A DNA stretch of 64,000 nt. Source: Bacteroidota bacterium (GTDB taxonomy: Bacteria; Bacteroidota; Bacteroidia; SXHM01). The notes beneath the pieces are model-generated. The model was not told the origin of the DNA, made no database searches, and was given only the letters and a program-made list of their open reading frames with translations. Each line of letters begins with the position of its first letter. Positions within the stretch are counted from its first letter, which is position 1. Of the stretch, positions 53,348-64,000 are shown one piece after another. The DNA is taken from the NCBI GenBank assembly GCA_947478465.1, contig CANJWH010000002.1:44799-108798 (forward strand), written 5' to 3'. The position numbers and the translations under genes are program-made.

Positions 53348-55210
53348 TTACTTCTTCTTCGCCTTTTGCTGTGCTTGCGCTTGTTTAGTCATGTCTTCCA
53401 GTTTTTTCTGAAAGCTGGATTTGGTTACAGGTTTCTTTTTGTTCTCCTGCATTTTAGCGTGAATAGCATCTTCATCTACCATTGCTTTGAACAAAAATTG
53501 TTGTCCGAAAGTAACCATGTTGGCAAGGAAATAATAGTAACTCAGACCTGAAGCATAGCTGTTGAAAAAACCAAGGAACATAATCGGCATCAGGTACATG
53601 ATCCATTTCATCTGTGCCATTTGCGGATTGCTTCCTTGCAGGTCGCTGTTCATTTTGGTGTAAATGATGGTGGTAATAGTCATCAGCAGCGTAAACAAAC
53701 TCACGTGATCACCATAGAAAGGAATAGTGAACGGCAAATTGAAAATAGAATCATAGCTTGATAAATCATCGGCCCACAAAAATGCTTTGTGGCGCAACTC
53801 AATGGATGCCGGAAAGAAGCGGAACAATGCAATAAGAATAGGCATCTGTAAAACCATTGGCAAACAACCACCCAGCGGATTTACCCCCGCCTTTTTATAC
53901 AACGCCATGGTAGCCTGTTGCTTTTCCATCGCATCTTTATTTTCATATTGTTTGTTCAGTTCATCAATTTCCGGTTTCAGTACGCGCATTTTGGCGGTTG
54001 ACATGTAGGCTTTGTATGTCAATGGCAACAAACCTATTTTGAAGATGAGTGTTAGCAGCAGAATAATAATTCCGTAGTTAGAAATAAATTTTCCAAGAAA
54101 ATTAAAAACAGGAATTACCACAAAACGATTTACCCAACCAAAAATTCCCCAGCCCAACGGAACTAATTTTTCCATACCCAACTCATAGTTTTTAAGTGTG
54201 CTGTAGTGATTAGGAACAAAGTAAAACGAGAATGAATTAGTTTCACTTGACTTTCCGGTGTAAGGCAATGTAAGCGATGCAGTCAGTGTTTTCAGGTATT
54301 TGCCGGTTTCTGGTTCTTTGGCAACTTTTAAAGTAGGATTGCTCAAACCATCCTTTGAAACAAGAACTGAACTGAAAAACTGTTGTTTGAAAGCAAACCA
54401 TTTCAGTTTTTCTTCCAGCTTTTCTTCGTCATCCGAAGTAGGGGAGAGGTAATCGTATTCCCCTTCTGTGTTCATGTATTCAATGCTGGTAACATTGGCT
54501 TCGTTTTGTTTGCTTTTTTCCATTTGAGCGGCCTTGTACGACCAGTCAAAAGCAAGTTCTTTGGTGCCGGCAGCAATCATACTTTGCCCGCCCGAAACAT
54601 TTACATCTACATCTACCACATAGCTGTTACCTTTCAGTTTGTAAGCAAACTCAACATAGTTATTGTTTTCATCTGCAAGGCGCATAGCTAACGATACAGT
54701 TTCATTCCCTTTTACTGAAGCAGAGGTTCCCTGTGGCGCAAAATAAAATTCGGAAGTATTGATTTCTTTGTTCTGTCCCGGAAAACGCAATGCAAAAACA
54801 GCGCTATCGCCTTTAAATAAAACAACAGGAAGCGAATCGTAGGTTTGATATTCTTTCAGTTCAACGGAATAAATTTTTCCACCTTTATTGCTCAGCGTTA
54901 CTTTTATCTTTTCGTTTTCAAGTGTAGTAAACTGTTCTGTTCCCAATGCACCTTTGTAAAAAGAGCCGAATAATTTTTTTGCAGTTTCATCGCGCAATGA
55001 ATCAGGCAACTCCTGAATTTTTGCAATGGTATCAATAGCAGCTTTTTTAATTTCTACGTGTTTTATTTTGCTGAGCGAATCAACAAGCGCAATTGAATCT
55101 TGTTTGTGTTTCAGCGCTTTCAGCTCTTCTTCGTTGGGCATGGTCAGATAACCATATCCTAATACAATAAGAAGAATTAAAAACATACCGATAAGCGAAT
55201 TCCTGTCCAT
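53348..55210 (-). CDS. yidC: YidC membrane protein insertase
   Basis: A 620-residue Bacteroidota-type YidC. Helix 1 is DRNSLIGMFLILLIVLGYGYL, then comes a periplasmic domain to about 350, and the insertase core follows with IISNYGIIILLLTLIFKIGLLPLTYKAYMSTAKMRVLKPEIDELNKQY, GCLPMVLQMPILIALFRFF and a helix bundle up to about 590, ending in a basic tail (KKKPVTKSSFQKKLEDM). It inserts proteins such as F-type ATPase and respiratory subunits. The start could be M at 55213 or 55210; a longer start at 55240 is rejected because a TATCTTTG box covers 55238-55245. Confidence 0.95.
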   Translation of the reverse strand: MDRNSLIGMFLILLIVLGYGYLTMPNEEELKALKHKQDSIALVDSLSKIKHVEIKKAAIDTIAKIQELPDSLRDETAKKLFGSFYKGALGTEQFTTLENEKIKVTLSNKGGKIYSVELKEYQTYDSLPVVLFKGDSAVFALRFPGQNKEINTSEFYFAPQGTSASVKGNETVSLAMRLADENNNYVEFAYKLKGNSYVVDVDVNVSGGQSMIAAGTKELAFDWSYKAAQMEKSKQNEANVTSIEYMNTEGEYDYLSPTSDDEEKLEEKLKWFAFKQQFFSSVLVSKDGLSNPTLKVAKEPETGKYLKTLTASLTLPYTGKSSETNSFSFYFVPNHYSTLKNYELGMEKLVPLGWGIFGWVNRFVVIPVFNFLGKFISNYGIIILLLTLIFKIGLLPLTYKAYMSTAKMRVLKPEIDELNKQYENKDAMEKQQATMALYKKAGVNPLGGCLPMVLQMPILIALFRFFPASIELRHKAFLWADDLSSYDSIFNLPFTIPFYGDHVSLFTLLMTITTIIYTKMNSDLQGSNPQMAQMKWIMYLMPIMFLGFFNSYASGLSYYYFLANMVTFGQQFLFKAMVDEDAIHAKMQENKKKPVTKSSFQKKLEDMTKQAQAQQKAKKK

Positions 55211-55237
55211 CATTTTTCCTGTAATTTTAAAAGCGCG

Positions 55238-55245
55238 CAAAGATA
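55238..55245 (-). promoter_or_regulatory. -7 promoter box of yidC
   Basis: Minus-strand TATCTTTG, followed by C, is an exact TAnnTTTGC match, 27 nt before the ATG at 55210. A weak GTTG lies upstream with an 18-nt spacer. Confidence 0.6.
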
Positions 55246-55274
55246 GGTATTAGAATGAGTTATCAACGATGAGC

Positions 55275-55366
55275 ATCAACGAATAACGTATCTTTTACGA
55301 ATAATACGAATATAAGCAGACGCCTTACATTCGTATATTCGCTTTTTTAATTCGCTATTCGTTGAT
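55275..55366. repeat. Inverted repeat between the divergent yidC and tadA genes
   Basis: Perfect 11-bp arms ATCAACGAATA (55275-55285) and TATTCGTTGAT (55356-55366) enclose further ACGAATA-type units (about 55298-55344, with CGAATATA facing TATATTCG). Together they form an extended ATTCGT-rich cruciform between the divergent genes. Confidence 0.7.
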
Positions 55367-55375
55367 ATCATTTCT

Positions 55376-55822
55376 ATGCAACTAAGTGTTTACTCTGACG
55401 AATATTTTATGCGCGAAGCCCTTAAAGAAGCGCAAAGAGCTTTTGATGCCGATGAAGTGCCAGTGGGTGCTATAATAGTCTGCAACAACCAGATTATTGC
55501 CCGGGCACACAACCTTACCGAAACGCTTACCGATGTAACAGCCCATGCCGAAATGCAGGCCTTTACCGCTGCTGCCAATTTCCTTGGCGGAAAATATTTA
55601 GACGAATGCACACTTTATGTAACTCTTGAGCCCTGCATTATGTGCGCAGGTGCCTGCGGCTGGACTCAATTAGGCAGATTAGTATTCGGAGCCTTTGATA
55701 AACAGAAGGGCTATACTTCTGTGCAGGGAAAGATACTTCATCCAAAAACCAAAATACTACCCGGCATTCTGCACGAGGAATGTTCGGCTATTGTAAAGGA
55801 ATTTTTTAAGAGAAAAAGATAA
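55376..55822 (+). CDS. tadA: tRNA adenosine(34) deaminase
   Basis: A 148-residue zinc deaminase that converts adenosine to inosine at tRNA wobble position 34. The HAEMQAF motif (H57, E59) and PCIMCAGA (C87, C90) form the zinc site. The 148-residue length and GRLVFGAFDKQKG fit TadA. It stands alone, 4 bp before the convergent DUF3467 gene. Confidence 0.95.
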   Translation: MQLSVYSDEYFMREALKEAQRAFDADEVPVGAIIVCNNQIIARAHNLTETLTDVTAHAEMQAFTAAANFLGGKYLDECTLYVTLEPCIMCAGACGWTQLGRLVFGAFDKQKGYTSVQGKILHPKTKILPGILHEECSAIVKEFFKRKR

Positions 55823-55826
55823 ACGA

Positions 55827-56153
55827 CTACGCCTGTGCAGTAGGTCCTCCAAAGTTCATAGGAAGAACGTTGGGCGGATTTTCAGTAAAACGGATAACCC
55901 CGTGTTGCTGTTCAAATTTTTCAATATTATCTTCCAAGGCATTGAGCAAACGCTTGGCGTGTTCAGGAGTAAGAACAATGCGTGATTTTACTTTTGCTTT
56001 AGGCACACCCGGCATCACACGGATAAAATCAACAACAAATTCAGAAGTTGAATGCGTGATAATAGCAAGGTTTGAATATTGCCCTTCAGCAATTTCTTCA
56101 CTCAGTTCAATATTGATTTGTCCTTGGGGAATATTAGGTTTTTGCTCTGCCAT
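55827..56153 (-). CDS. DUF3467 domain protein
   Basis: A 108-residue soluble protein with the DUF3467 core: INIELSEEIAEGQYSNLAIITHSTSEFVVDFIRVMPGVPKAKVKSRIVLTPEHAKRLLNALEDNIEKFEQQHG. No function is known for the family. It follows rpoC on the same strand but after the strong terminator at 56175-56222, so it probably relies on read-through or a weak TATTTTTA box at 56166-56173, 12 nt before its ATG. Confidence 0.88.
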   Translation of the reverse strand: MAEQKPNIPQGQINIELSEEIAEGQYSNLAIITHSTSEFVVDFIRVMPGVPKAKVKSRIVLTPEHAKRLLNALEDNIEKFEQQHGVIRFTENPPNVLPMNFGGPTAQA

Positions 56154-56174
56154 TTTTTTATTTGTTAAAAATAA

Positions 56175-56222
56175 AATGAGTCAATTTGGCAATTGATTAC
56201 TCTTTTGCCAAATTGACTCATT
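56175..56222 (-). terminator. Intrinsic terminator after rpoC
   Basis: Perfect 18-bp inverted repeat (56175-56192 and 56205-56222) with a 12-nt loop, 12 bp after the rpoC stop. On the minus strand the stem is followed by TTTTATTTTTAAC, a U-rich stretch. Confidence 0.8.
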
Positions 56223-56234
56223 GTCAAATTAATA

Positions 56235-59200
56235 TTACTCTTCTACCTCTGCCTCTTGTTTAGCAGCCAATAGTCTTTCGTATTCTTCTCTTGAGCCTAC
56301 AACCAATTTGTCGTATTCTCTCAAGCCTGTTCCGGCAGGCATCAGGTGACCAACAATTACGTTCTCTTTCAAACCTGCCAGTATATCACGTTTACCTTTC
56401 ACGGCAGCTTCGTTCAATACTTTTGTTGTTTCCTGGAACGATGCAGCAGAAATCCAGCTTTCGGTCTGCAACGATGCTCTGGTAATACCTTGCAAAATCT
56501 GATTAGATGTTGCAGGAATTGCATCACGCGCTTCAACCGGTTTCATGTCTTTACGTTTCAGCATAGAATTTTCATCGCGCAGTTTACGTGCGTTAATGAT
56601 TTGTCCTGCTTTAAACGTAGTTGAATCTCCCGGCTCAATAACTACTTTCTTACCGAAGATTTCATCGTTCTCCTGACCAAATTCAAGTTTGTTTACCAAC
56701 TCTCTTTCAAGGAATGTAGTGTCGCCCGGATCAACAATTTCAACTTTACGCATCATCTGACGAACAATTACTTCAAAGTGTTTGTCATTGATTTTTACAC
56801 CCTGCAAACGATATACTTCCTGAACCTCGTTCACCAGATACTCCTGAACTTTTGTAGGTCCTTTAATCGCAAGAATGTCTGAAGGAGTAATAGCTCCATC
56901 GCTCAGGGCATCGCCTGCGCGGATAAAGTCGTTCTCCTGAACAAGAATATGTTTAGATAAAGAAACAAGATATTTTTTAATCTCACCTGTTCTTGATTCA
57001 ACCACCACCTCACGGTTACCGCGTTTGATTTTTCCGAAAGTAACAATACCGTCAATTTCCGATACAACCGCTGGGTTTGATGGGTTACGCGCCTCGAATA
57101 ACTCAGTTACCCTTGGCAGACCACCCGTGATATCACCCGATTTTCCGGTTGCACGTGGAATTTTTACAAGTACAGTTCCCGCAGGGATTGTTTTTCCTTC
57201 TTCAATAACAACGTGAGCGCCAACCGGGATGTTGTAGTTACGCATCACCTCTTTGTCTTTACCAACAATCTGGATTACCGGATTTTTGGTTTTATCTCTG
57301 CTGTCAATAATTACTTTTTCACTGAAACCGGTTTGCTCATCCGACTCAAGACGGAACGTAATTCCTTCCTCAATCTGGTCAAACTTTACTTTACCCGGTA
57401 ATTCAGAAATGATTACTGCGTTGAACGGATCCCATTTGCAGATAAGTTGTCCTTTCTCTACTTTCTCTCCTGCTTTAATATAAAGCTCAGAACCATAAGG
57501 AATATTTGCAGTTGACAGAACAATGCGTGTGTTCACATCAATGATGCGAAGCTCGGCAGAACGACCTGTTACAACATCAAATTTACCTTCAGGGCTTGGA
57601 ACGGTACGCAGCTCGTCAATTTCAGTAACACCTGCATATTTTGCCTCAATTTTTGATTCCTGAGTTACGTTACCCGCAACACCACCCACGTGGAAGGTAC
57701 GCAGCGTAAGCTGTGTTCCCGGCTCACCGATTGACTGTGCTGCAATTACGCCAACAGCTTCACCTTTCTGAACCATTCTGCCTGATGCAAGACTGCGACC
57801 ATAGCATTTTGTACAAACACCTTTCTTCGATTCGCAAGTTAATACTGAACGGATTTCAACCGATTCAATCGGTGAATCTTCAATAACTTGTGCATATTCT
57901 TCAACAATTTCCTGTCCTGCACTTACAATCAGTTTTCCTGTAAGCGGGTGGTAAACATCATGAACCGAAGTGCGACCAAGAACACGGTCATATAATGATT
58001 CTACAATCTCTTCGTTGTTTTTCAATGGAGTTGCAATCAGTCCGCGCAATGTTCCGCAGTCTTCGTCAGAAATAATTACGTCTTGTGATACGTCAACCAA
58101 CCTACGTGTTAAGTAACCTGCATCGGCAGTTTTCAAAGCCGTATCGGCAAGACCTTTACGAGCACCGTGTGTTGAAATGAAGTACTCAAGAATTGACAAT
58201 CCTTCTTTAAAGTTTGAAAGGATTGGGTTCTCAATAATCTCTTGTGAAGAAGCTCCTGATTTTTGTGGCTTCGCCATCAAGCCTCTCATTCCTGAAAGCT
58301 GACGGATCTGCTCTTTAGAACCCCTTGCACCTGAGTCAAGCATCATGTACACAGAGTTAAATCCTTGCTTGTCGCTGATGAGTTTATCCATCAGGGTTTT
58401 TGTAAGCTTGGAGTTAGTATGTGTCCAGATGTCAATAATCTGGTTGTAACGCTCGTTGTTGGTAATAACCCCCATGTTGTAGTTCTCCATTACCTCGTCA
58501 ACCTGTTTGTTGGCTGCAGCAATAAGAATTTCTTTTTCAGGTGGCACAATTACGTCACCAAGATTAAATGACAATCCACCTTTGAATGCCATTTTGAAAC
58601 CAAGGTTTTTAATATCATCCAGGAACTTCGCTGTAGCGTCCATTCCGGTTTCTTTCATGATGTTTCCGATGATATCACGCAATGATTTTTTAGTCAACAG
58701 CTCATTGATATAACCAACCTGCTCAGGAACCACTTTGTTGAACAATACGCGTCCCACAGTAGTTTCAATCAGTTTGGTAACCAGATTACCGTCTTCTTTA
58801 ACCTTTGCTCTTACTTTAATAAAAGCGTGCAAATCAGCTTTGCCTTCGTTATTAGCGATTGTAACTTCTTCCGCAGAATAGAAGGTCATACCTTCACCTT
58901 TTACAGTTCTTGCTTTATCGCTCTTGTAGCCTTTGGTCATGTAATACAGACCCAAAACCATGTCCTGAGAAGGAACCGTGATAGGTGCACCGTTCGCAGG
59001 GTTCAAGATATTGTGTGATGCAAGCATCAATAGTTGGGCTTCCAAAACGGCAGCATTGCCAAGCGGCAAATGCACCGCCATCTGGTCACCGTCAAAGTCA
59101 GCGTTGAAGGCTGTACAAACCAACGGGTGCAACTGGATAGCTTTTCCTTCAATCAGTTTTGGCTGGAAAGCCTGAATACCTAATCTGTGTAGTGTTGGGG

Positions 59201-60527
59201 CGCGGTTCAGAAGAACAGGATGCCCTTTCAATACGTTCTCCAGAATATCCCAAACAATCGGGTCTTTTCTGTCAACAATCTTCTTTGCAGATTTTACGGT
59301 TTTTACAATACCTCTCTCCAGCATTTTGCGGATAATAAAAGGTTTGTAAAGTTCTGCCGCCATATCTTTTGGCAGACCGCATTCGTGCAATTTCATTTCT
59401 GGACCAACGACAATTACCGAACGTGCAGAATAGTCAACACGTTTTCCTAACAGGTTCTGACGGAAACGCCCTTGTTTACCTTTCAATGAATCTGAAAGTG
59501 ATTTAAGTGCGCGGTTTGAATCAGTTTTAACTGCGTTTGATTTACGTGAGTTGTCAAGAAGTGAATCAACTGCTTCCTGCAACATACGTTTCTCATTACG
59601 CAAGATAACTTCAGGAGCTTTAATCTCTATCAAACGTTTCAAACGGTTGTTACGGATAATAACACGTCTGTATAAGTCATTCAAATCTGAAGTAGCAAAA
59701 CGTCCGCCATCAAGAGGAACGAGTGGGCGCAATTCCGGTGGAATAACAGGAATAACTTTCACAATCATCCACTCAGGTTTGTTATCAATATTTTGCAATG
59801 AACCACGGAAGCCTTCCACAACCTGTAAGCGTTTTAACGCCTCATTTTTTCTTTGTTGTGAAGTTTCTGTGTTTGCTTTGTGACGCAGGTCAAAAGAAAG
59901 TTCATCAAGGTTGATACGGCTCAATAGCATGTGCAACGCATCAGCTCCCATTTTCGCGATGAATTTATTTGGGTCTGTGTCATCAAGGTGCTGGTTGTCT
60001 TTTGGAAGTTTATCCAGAATATCTAAATATTCATCTTCTGTTAAGAAATCCAGTTGTTTTAATGGTTCACCTGCTGAGTTATTAGCAATACCGGGAGCAA
60101 TTACCACATATCTTTCATAATAGATAATGGTATCCAGTTTTTTGGTAGGAAGACCTAACAAATAACCAATTTTGTTTGGAAGTGAACGGAAATACCAGAT
60201 GTGAACAACAGGCACAATCAGTTGAATGTGTCCCATACGTTCTCTTCTAACTTTTTTCTCGGTTACTTCAACACCGCAACGGTCGCAGATGATGCCTTTG
60301 TAACGGATACGTTTGTATTTTCCGCAGTGGCATTCCCAGTCTTTTACAGGACCGAAAATACGTTCGCAGAATAAACCATCACGCTCAGGCTTATAAGTCC
60401 TGTAGTTGATGGTTTCTGGTTTCAGAACCTCACCTCTTGATTGCTCCAGAATTGACTCCGGAGAGGCAAGGCTGATAGTAATTCTGGTGAAGTTACTTTT
60501 TAGTTTTGTTTCTTTTTTGTAAGCCAT
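56235..60527 (-). CDS. rpoC: DNA-directed RNA polymerase subunit beta prime
   Basis: A 1430-residue RpoC of Bacteroidota length. The N-terminal zinc site is C66, C68, C81 and C84. The catalytic NADFDGD motif, with three Mg-binding Asp residues, is at 475-481, followed by QMAVHLPL. The second zinc cluster, [13 protein letters not shown], is near 896-909. The C terminus carries the conserved [22 protein letters not shown] region. It is 86 bp downstream of rpoB on the same strand, with a hairpin in between. Confidence 0.98.
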   Translation of the reverse strand: MAYKKETKLKSNFTRITISLASPESILEQSRGEVLKPETINYRTYKPERDGLFCERIFGPVKDWECHCGKYKRIRYKGIICDRCGVEVTEKKVRRERMGHIQLIVPVVHIWYFRSLPNKIGYLLGLPTKKLDTIIYYERYVVIAPGIANNSAGEPLKQLDFLTEDEYLDILDKLPKDNQHLDDTDPNKFIAKMGADALHMLLSRINLDELSFDLRHKANTETSQQRKNEALKRLQVVEGFRGSLQNIDNKPEWMIVKVIPVIPPELRPLVPLDGGRFATSDLNDLYRRVIIRNNRLKRLIEIKAPEVILRNEKRMLQEAVDSLLDNSRKSNAVKTDSNRALKSLSDSLKGKQGRFRQNLLGKRVDYSARSVIVVGPEMKLHECGLPKDMAAELYKPFIIRKMLERGIVKTVKSAKKIVDRKDPIVWDILENVLKGHPVLLNRAPTLHRLGIQAFQPKLIEGKAIQLHPLVCTAFNADFDGDQMAVHLPLGNAAVLEAQLLMLASHNILNPANGAPITVPSQDMVLGLYYMTKGYKSDKARTVKGEGMTFYSAEEVTIANNEGKADLHAFIKVRAKVKEDGNLVTKLIETTVGRVLFNKVVPEQVGYINELLTKKSLRDIIGNIMKETGMDATAKFLDDIKNLGFKMAFKGGLSFNLGDVIVPPEKEILIAAANKQVDEVMENYNMGVITNNERYNQIIDIWTHTNSKLTKTLMDKLISDKQGFNSVYMMLDSGARGSKEQIRQLSGMRGLMAKPQKSGASSQEIIENPILSNFKEGLSILEYFISTHGARKGLADTALKTADAGYLTRRLVDVSQDVIISDEDCGTLRGLIATPLKNNEEIVESLYDRVLGRTSVHDVYHPLTGKLIVSAGQEIVEEYAQVIEDSPIESVEIRSVLTCESKKGVCTKCYGRSLASGRMVQKGEAVGVIAAQSIGEPGTQLTLRTFHVGGVAGNVTQESKIEAKYAGVTEIDELRTVPSPEGKFDVVTGRSAELRIIDVNTRIVLSTANIPYGSELYIKAGEKVEKGQLICKWDPFNAVIISELPGKVKFDQIEEGITFRLESDEQTGFSEKVIIDSRDKTKNPVIQIVGKDKEVMRNYNIPVGAHVVIEEGKTIPAGTVLVKIPRATGKSGDITGGLPRVTELFEARNPSNPAVVSEIDGIVTFGKIKRGNREVVVESRTGEIKKYLVSLSKHILVQENDFIRAGDALSDGAITPSDILAIKGPTKVQEYLVNEVQEVYRLQGVKINDKHFEVIVRQMMRKVEIVDPGDTTFLERELVNKLEFGQENDEIFGKKVVIEPGDSTTFKAGQIINARKLRDENSMLKRKDMKPVEARDAIPATSNQILQGITRASLQTESWISAASFQETTKVLNEAAVKGKRDILAGLKENVIVGHLMPAGTGLREYDKLVVGSREEYERLLAAKQEAEVEE

Positions 60528-60569
60528 TTTTGAATTTGGATTATTAAATGGTTTCTTCTTTCTCTGTTG

Positions 60570-60600
60570 CCCGGAAAAAATTCATTGAACTTTTTCCGGG
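60570..60600 (-). other. Hairpin in the rpoB-rpoC gap
   Basis: Arms CCCGGAAAAA (60570-60579) and TTTTTCCGGG (60591-60600), perfect 10-bp pairing and an 11-nt loop. It is not followed by a U tract on the minus strand, so it is not a normal terminator; an mRNA processing or stability element is possible. Confidence 0.65.
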
Positions 60601-60613
60601 ATTACAGATTAAT

Positions 60614-63600
60614 TTAGTCAAGCGTGATGTTCAGACCAAGTCCTCTCAACTCGTGCAACAATACGTTGAACGATTCAGGGATACCCGGAGTTGGCATCGG
60701 ATCTCCTTTCACAATTGCTTCATAAGCTTTTGCTCTTCCGATAACGTCATCCGATTTGATGGTCAAAATCTCCTGCAGAATGTTGGCTGCACCGAATGCT
60801 TCAAGCGCCCACACCTCCATCTCTCCAAAACGCTGACCTCCGAACTGAGCTTTACCGCCCAATGGTTGTTGCGTAATAAGCGAGTATGGACCGATAGAAC
60901 GTGCATGCATCTTATCGTCCACCATGTGTCCGAGTTTCAGCATGTAGATAATCCCAACGGTTGCAGGCTGGTCAAATTTCTCACCGGTTCCTCCGTCATA
61001 CAGGTAGGTTCTTCCGTATTCCGGAATTCCCGCTTCCTGCGTGTATTTAAGGATTTCTTCGTTAGTAGCTCCGTCAAAAATTGGTGTAGAAAATTTAACA
61101 CCTAATTTTTGTCCTGCCCATGCAAGAACGGTCTCATAGATCTGACCAAGGTTCATACGCGAAGGTACACCCAGTGGATTCAATACAATGTCAACAGGTG
61201 TTCCGTCTTCCAAGAAAGGCATATCTTCTTCACGAACAATACGCGCTACAATACCCTTGTTTCCGTGACGTCCTGCCATTTTATCTCCAACTTTCAGTTT
61301 ACGTTTTTTAGCAATGTAAACTTTAGCCAGTTGAACAATACCTGCAGGTAGCTCATCACCTATAGTAATCGCAAACTTTTTACGTTTGTAGATACCCATC
61401 AGGTCATTTGCCTTAATAGTGTAGTTGTGCAACAGGATTTTAATCTTGTCGTTGGTTTCTTTGTCAGTTGTCCATCCGCTTGGGCTGATGTCGTTATAGT
61501 TGATTGAATGCAACAACTTCTGTGTGAATTTGGTTCCTTTAGGAATTACAACTTCTCTGAAATTTGTTGAAACGTTCTGTGCTTTTTTGCCGTCAACCAG
61601 GTCAAACAGTTTGTCAACTAATTTGTCTTTCAGTTTAACCGACTCTTTTTCAAACTCATCATCAACTTTTGTCAACAATCCTTTTTCTTCAGATTTTGAT
61701 TTTTTGTCTTTGATAATTCTTGAGAAAAGTTTTTTGTCAATTACCACACCTTTCAATGATGGGGGCGCCTTAAGCGATGCATCTTTCACGTCACCGGCTT
61801 TGTCACCAAAGATGGCTCTCAACAGTTTTTCTTCAGGTGAAGGATCAGTTTCTCCTTTTGGAGTAATTTTTCCGATAAGAATATCACCGGCTTTTACTTC
61901 AGCACCGATGCGTATCAAACCGTTTTCATCCAGATCTTTGGTTGCTTCTTCACTTACGTTAGGAATATCAGAGGTCAACTCTTCTAATCCGCGTTTAGTG
62001 TCGCGCACCTCCAGTGAATACTCATCAATATGAACCGAAGTGAAAATATCTTCTTTTGCAACGCGCTCAGAAATTACAATCGCATCCTCAAAGTTATATC
62101 CTTTCCACGGCATGAATGCCACTTTCAGGTTACGACCTAAAGCAAGTTCACCTTTTTGAGTTGCATAACCTTCACAAAGCACTTGTCCTTTAAAAACTTT
62201 TTCGCCTTTTACAACGATTGGCTTCAGGTTAATTGAAGTATTCTGGTTGGTTTTGCGGAATTTAATAAGCTGGTATGTGCGAACATCGTCTTCAAAGCTC
62301 AACAGCTTTTCGTCATCAGTTCTGCTGTAACGGATAGTGATAGTTTCAGCATCTACATACTCAACAACTCCATCACCTTCTGCGTTAAACAATACACGTG
62401 AATCGCTGGCTACTCTTGCTTCAAGCCCTGTTCCTACAATAGGAGCTTCAGGGCGCATAAGCGGAACAGCCTGACGCATCATGTTTGAACCCATCAGCGC
62501 ACGGTTGGCATCGTCATGCTCCAAAAATGGAATTAACGAAGCCGCAATAGATGCAATCTGGTTAGGCGCAACGTCCATCAAGGTAAGTTTTTCAGGCTCT
62601 ACCACAGGGAAGTCACCTTCAAAACGTGCTTTGATTTTGTTGCTCAGGAAATTTCCTTTTTCATCAAAAGGAGCATTTGCCTGTGCAATTGTATTTTTTT
62701 CTTCTTCCTCAGCACTCAGGTAAATCACCGCCTCTTTCACATTCACTTTACCTTCTGTTACTTTACGGTAAGGAGTTTCAATGAAGCCAAGGTGATTGAT
62801 TTTCGCGTAAACGCACAATGAAGAAATAAGTCCGATGTTCGGTCCCTCAGGAGTTTCAATCGTGCAAAGCCTTCCGTAGTGCGTAAAGTGAACGTCACGA
62901 ACCTCGAAACCTGCTCTTTCACGTGAAAGACCTCCGGGGCCAAGGGCAGATAACCTACGCTTGTGAGTGATCTCAGCCAACGGATTTGTTTGATCCATGA
63001 ACTGTGAAAGCTGGTTGGTTCCGAAGAACGAGTTGATAACGGAAGACAAAGTTTTCGCGTTAATCAAATCTGTAGGCGTGAACACCTCGTTATCACGGAC
63101 GTTCATACGCTCACGGATTGTTCTTGCCATACGTGCAAGACCAACTCCGAACTGAGAATATAATTGCTCGCCAACGGTACGAACCCTACGATTACTTAAG
63201 TGGTCAATATCATCCACAATCGCTTTTGAATTGATTAGTTGGATGAGGTATTTTATGATTTGAATAATGTCAGGCTTGGTGAGGACTTTTGTGTCCGCAG
63301 GCGTGTCCATATTCAGTTTTTTGTTGATACGGTAACGACCAACTTCTCCCAAATCGTAACGTTTGTCCGAGAAGAACAACTTGTCAATGATACCCATTGC
63401 AGTTGCTTCATCAGGCGGCTCAGCATTACGTAATTGGCGGTAGATATGCTCCACAGCCTCTTTCTGAGAGTTAGATGTATCTTTTTGAAGTGTGTTGTAA
63501 ATGATTGCGAAATCATTAGCATTAGCATCTTCTTTGTGAAGAATAATTGCTTTAACACCTGCATCAACGATTGTATCGATGTGTGCATCTTCCAGAACTG

Positions 63601-64000
63601 TTTCGCGGTCAATAATAACCTCGTTACGCTCGATAGAAACTACCTCACCGGTATCTTCGTCCACAAAATCCTCAACCCATGTTTTCAAAACACGGGCAGC
63701 AAGTTTGCGGCCAACTACTTTTTTCAAGCCGGCTTTGCTCACTTTCACTTCTTCAGCAAGATCAAAAATGTTAAGGATATCCTTATCACTTTCATAACCA
63801 ATAGCACGCAAAAGCGTTGTTACTGGTAATTTTTTCTTACGGTCGATGTAAGCATACATCGCGTTGTTGATGTCGGTCGCGAATTCAATCCACGAACCTT
63901 TGAAAGGAATTACCCTTGCAGAGTAAAGTTTTGTTCCGTTCTGGTGATAGCTTTGTCCGAAGAACACGCCAGGAGAACGGTGCAATTGCGATACAACCAC
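60614..64000 (-). CDS. rpoB: DNA-directed RNA polymerase subunit beta (partial, C-terminal 1128 residues)
   Basis: The first 100 or so residues lie beyond the window; the visible part begins [15 protein letters not shown], an internal motif. The rifampicin-region block [25 protein letters not shown] is intact. Also visible are KNxxDAI-like [19 protein letters not shown] and the C-terminal [37 protein letters not shown]. One position in the Rif pocket reads [12 protein letters not shown] where most bacteria have [12 protein letters not shown]. No stop or frameshift interrupts the frame. It is followed by rpoC on the same strand. Confidence 0.98.
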   Translation of the reverse strand: MVVSQLHRSPGVFFGQSYHQNGTKLYSARVIPFKGSWIEFATDINNAMYAYIDRKKKLPVTTLLRAIGYESDKDILNIFDLAEEVKVSKAGLKKVVGRKLAARVLKTWVEDFVDEDTGEVVSIERNEVIIDRETVLEDAHIDTIVDAGVKAIILHKEDANANDFAIIYNTLQKDTSNSQKEAVEHIYRQLRNAEPPDEATAMGIIDKLFFSDKRYDLGEVGRYRINKKLNMDTPADTKVLTKPDIIQIIKYLIQLINSKAIVDDIDHLSNRRVRTVGEQLYSQFGVGLARMARTIRERMNVRDNEVFTPTDLINAKTLSSVINSFFGTNQLSQFMDQTNPLAEITHKRRLSALGPGGLSRERAGFEVRDVHFTHYGRLCTIETPEGPNIGLISSLCVYAKINHLGFIETPYRKVTEGKVNVKEAVIYLSAEEEEKNTIAQANAPFDEKGNFLSNKIKARFEGDFPVVEPEKLTLMDVAPNQIASIAASLIPFLEHDDANRALMGSNMMRQAVPLMRPEAPIVGTGLEARVASDSRVLFNAEGDGVVEYVDAETITIRYSRTDDEKLLSFEDDVRTYQLIKFRKTNQNTSINLKPIVVKGEKVFKGQVLCEGYATQKGELALGRNLKVAFMPWKGYNFEDAIVISERVAKEDIFTSVHIDEYSLEVRDTKRGLEELTSDIPNVSEEATKDLDENGLIRIGAEVKAGDILIGKITPKGETDPSPEEKLLRAIFGDKAGDVKDASLKAPPSLKGVVIDKKLFSRIIKDKKSKSEEKGLLTKVDDEFEKESVKLKDKLVDKLFDLVDGKKAQNVSTNFREVVIPKGTKFTQKLLHSINYNDISPSGWTTDKETNDKIKILLHNYTIKANDLMGIYKRKKFAITIGDELPAGIVQLAKVYIAKKRKLKVGDKMAGRHGNKGIVARIVREEDMPFLEDGTPVDIVLNPLGVPSRMNLGQIYETVLAWAGQKLGVKFSTPIFDGATNEEILKYTQEAGIPEYGRTYLYDGGTGEKFDQPATVGIIYMLKLGHMVDDKMHARSIGPYSLITQQPLGGKAQFGGQRFGEMEVWALEAFGAANILQEILTIKSDDVIGRAKAYEAIVKGDPMPTPGIPESFNVLLHELRGLGLNITLD

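Noticed and set aside
61500..62033. Long open frame on the plus strand inside rpoB (177 codons)
   Set aside because: It is the serine/phenylalanine-rich antisense shadow of the well-conserved rpoB frame; similar shadows occur through rpoC.
1..64000. CRISPR array, prophage, integron or tRNA-linked island
   Set aside because: No regularly spaced repeats, no integrase, phage or transposase genes and no tRNA-like cloverleaf were seen; this is by eye, so a distant tRNA-like sequence could be missed.

Overview
The window is chromosomal DNA from a member of the Bacteroidota. Supporting signs are promoters of the TAnnTTTG type rather than TATAAT, few Shine-Dalgarno sites, a SufABCD set, a Bacteroidota-length RpoC, YidC with a large periplasmic domain, a type IX secretion sorting tail, and lineage families such as DUF5690, DUF2723, DUF3467 and PKD proteins. 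No tRNA, rRNA, CRISPR array, prophage or intact insertion sequence was seen. Genus cannot be fixed from the sequence alone.

Layout. 1-3279 (minus): iron-sulfur assembly operon sufA-sufB-sufC-sufD, with sufD cut by the window edge; its promoter overlaps or abuts a 25-bp palindrome. 3403-4272 (minus): yicC. 4399-28185 (plus): a long polysaccharide locus with exporter Wza and tyrosine kinase Wzc, two fused nonulosonate-type enzymes (CMP-sugar synthetase plus phosphatase; NeuB plus SAF plus cupin), a TylF-like methyltransferase, a KpsC-like protein, a PhyH oxygenase, flippase, polymerase, two hexapeptide acyltransferases, five glycosyltransferase-type genes, a FemAB-like protein, a DUF354 protein, a nucleotidyltransferase-kinase fusion, a deacetylase-like protein and a Wzi-like barrel. 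28261-33780 (plus): initiating sugar transferase, PLP aminotransferase and two tandem outer-membrane barrel paralogues. Together these could make, flip, polymerise, export and anchor a surface glycan carrying an acidic, amino- or methyl-modified sugar.

33823-49401: mixed housekeeping and surface genes: purD, a 57-residue membrane protein, DUF5690 transporter, HisJ-type phosphatase, propeller-SpoIIE sensor, DUF2723 membrane protein, group III truncated globin, a PKD/dockerin-like/cohesin-like secreted protein, rnpA-yidD and an S41 protease. 49501-53342: a second small glycan group, two O-antigen-ligase-like proteins and a glycosyltransferase. 53348-64000: yidC, tadA, a DUF3467 gene, and rpoC with rpoB (minus, rpoB cut by the window edge), ending in a strong terminator hairpin.

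Three things stand out. First, TAnnTTTG/A boxes lie only 4-5 nt before the start codon of at least five genes, predicting leaderless mRNAs. Second, a block at about 24.4-27.6 kb has a marked excess of C over G on the coding strand. Third, the same palindromic repeat sits in three intergenic gaps between 40.7 and 49.5 kb. No gene-free stretch exceeds 300 bases; the longest, 25414-25679, holds REP-like palindromes.
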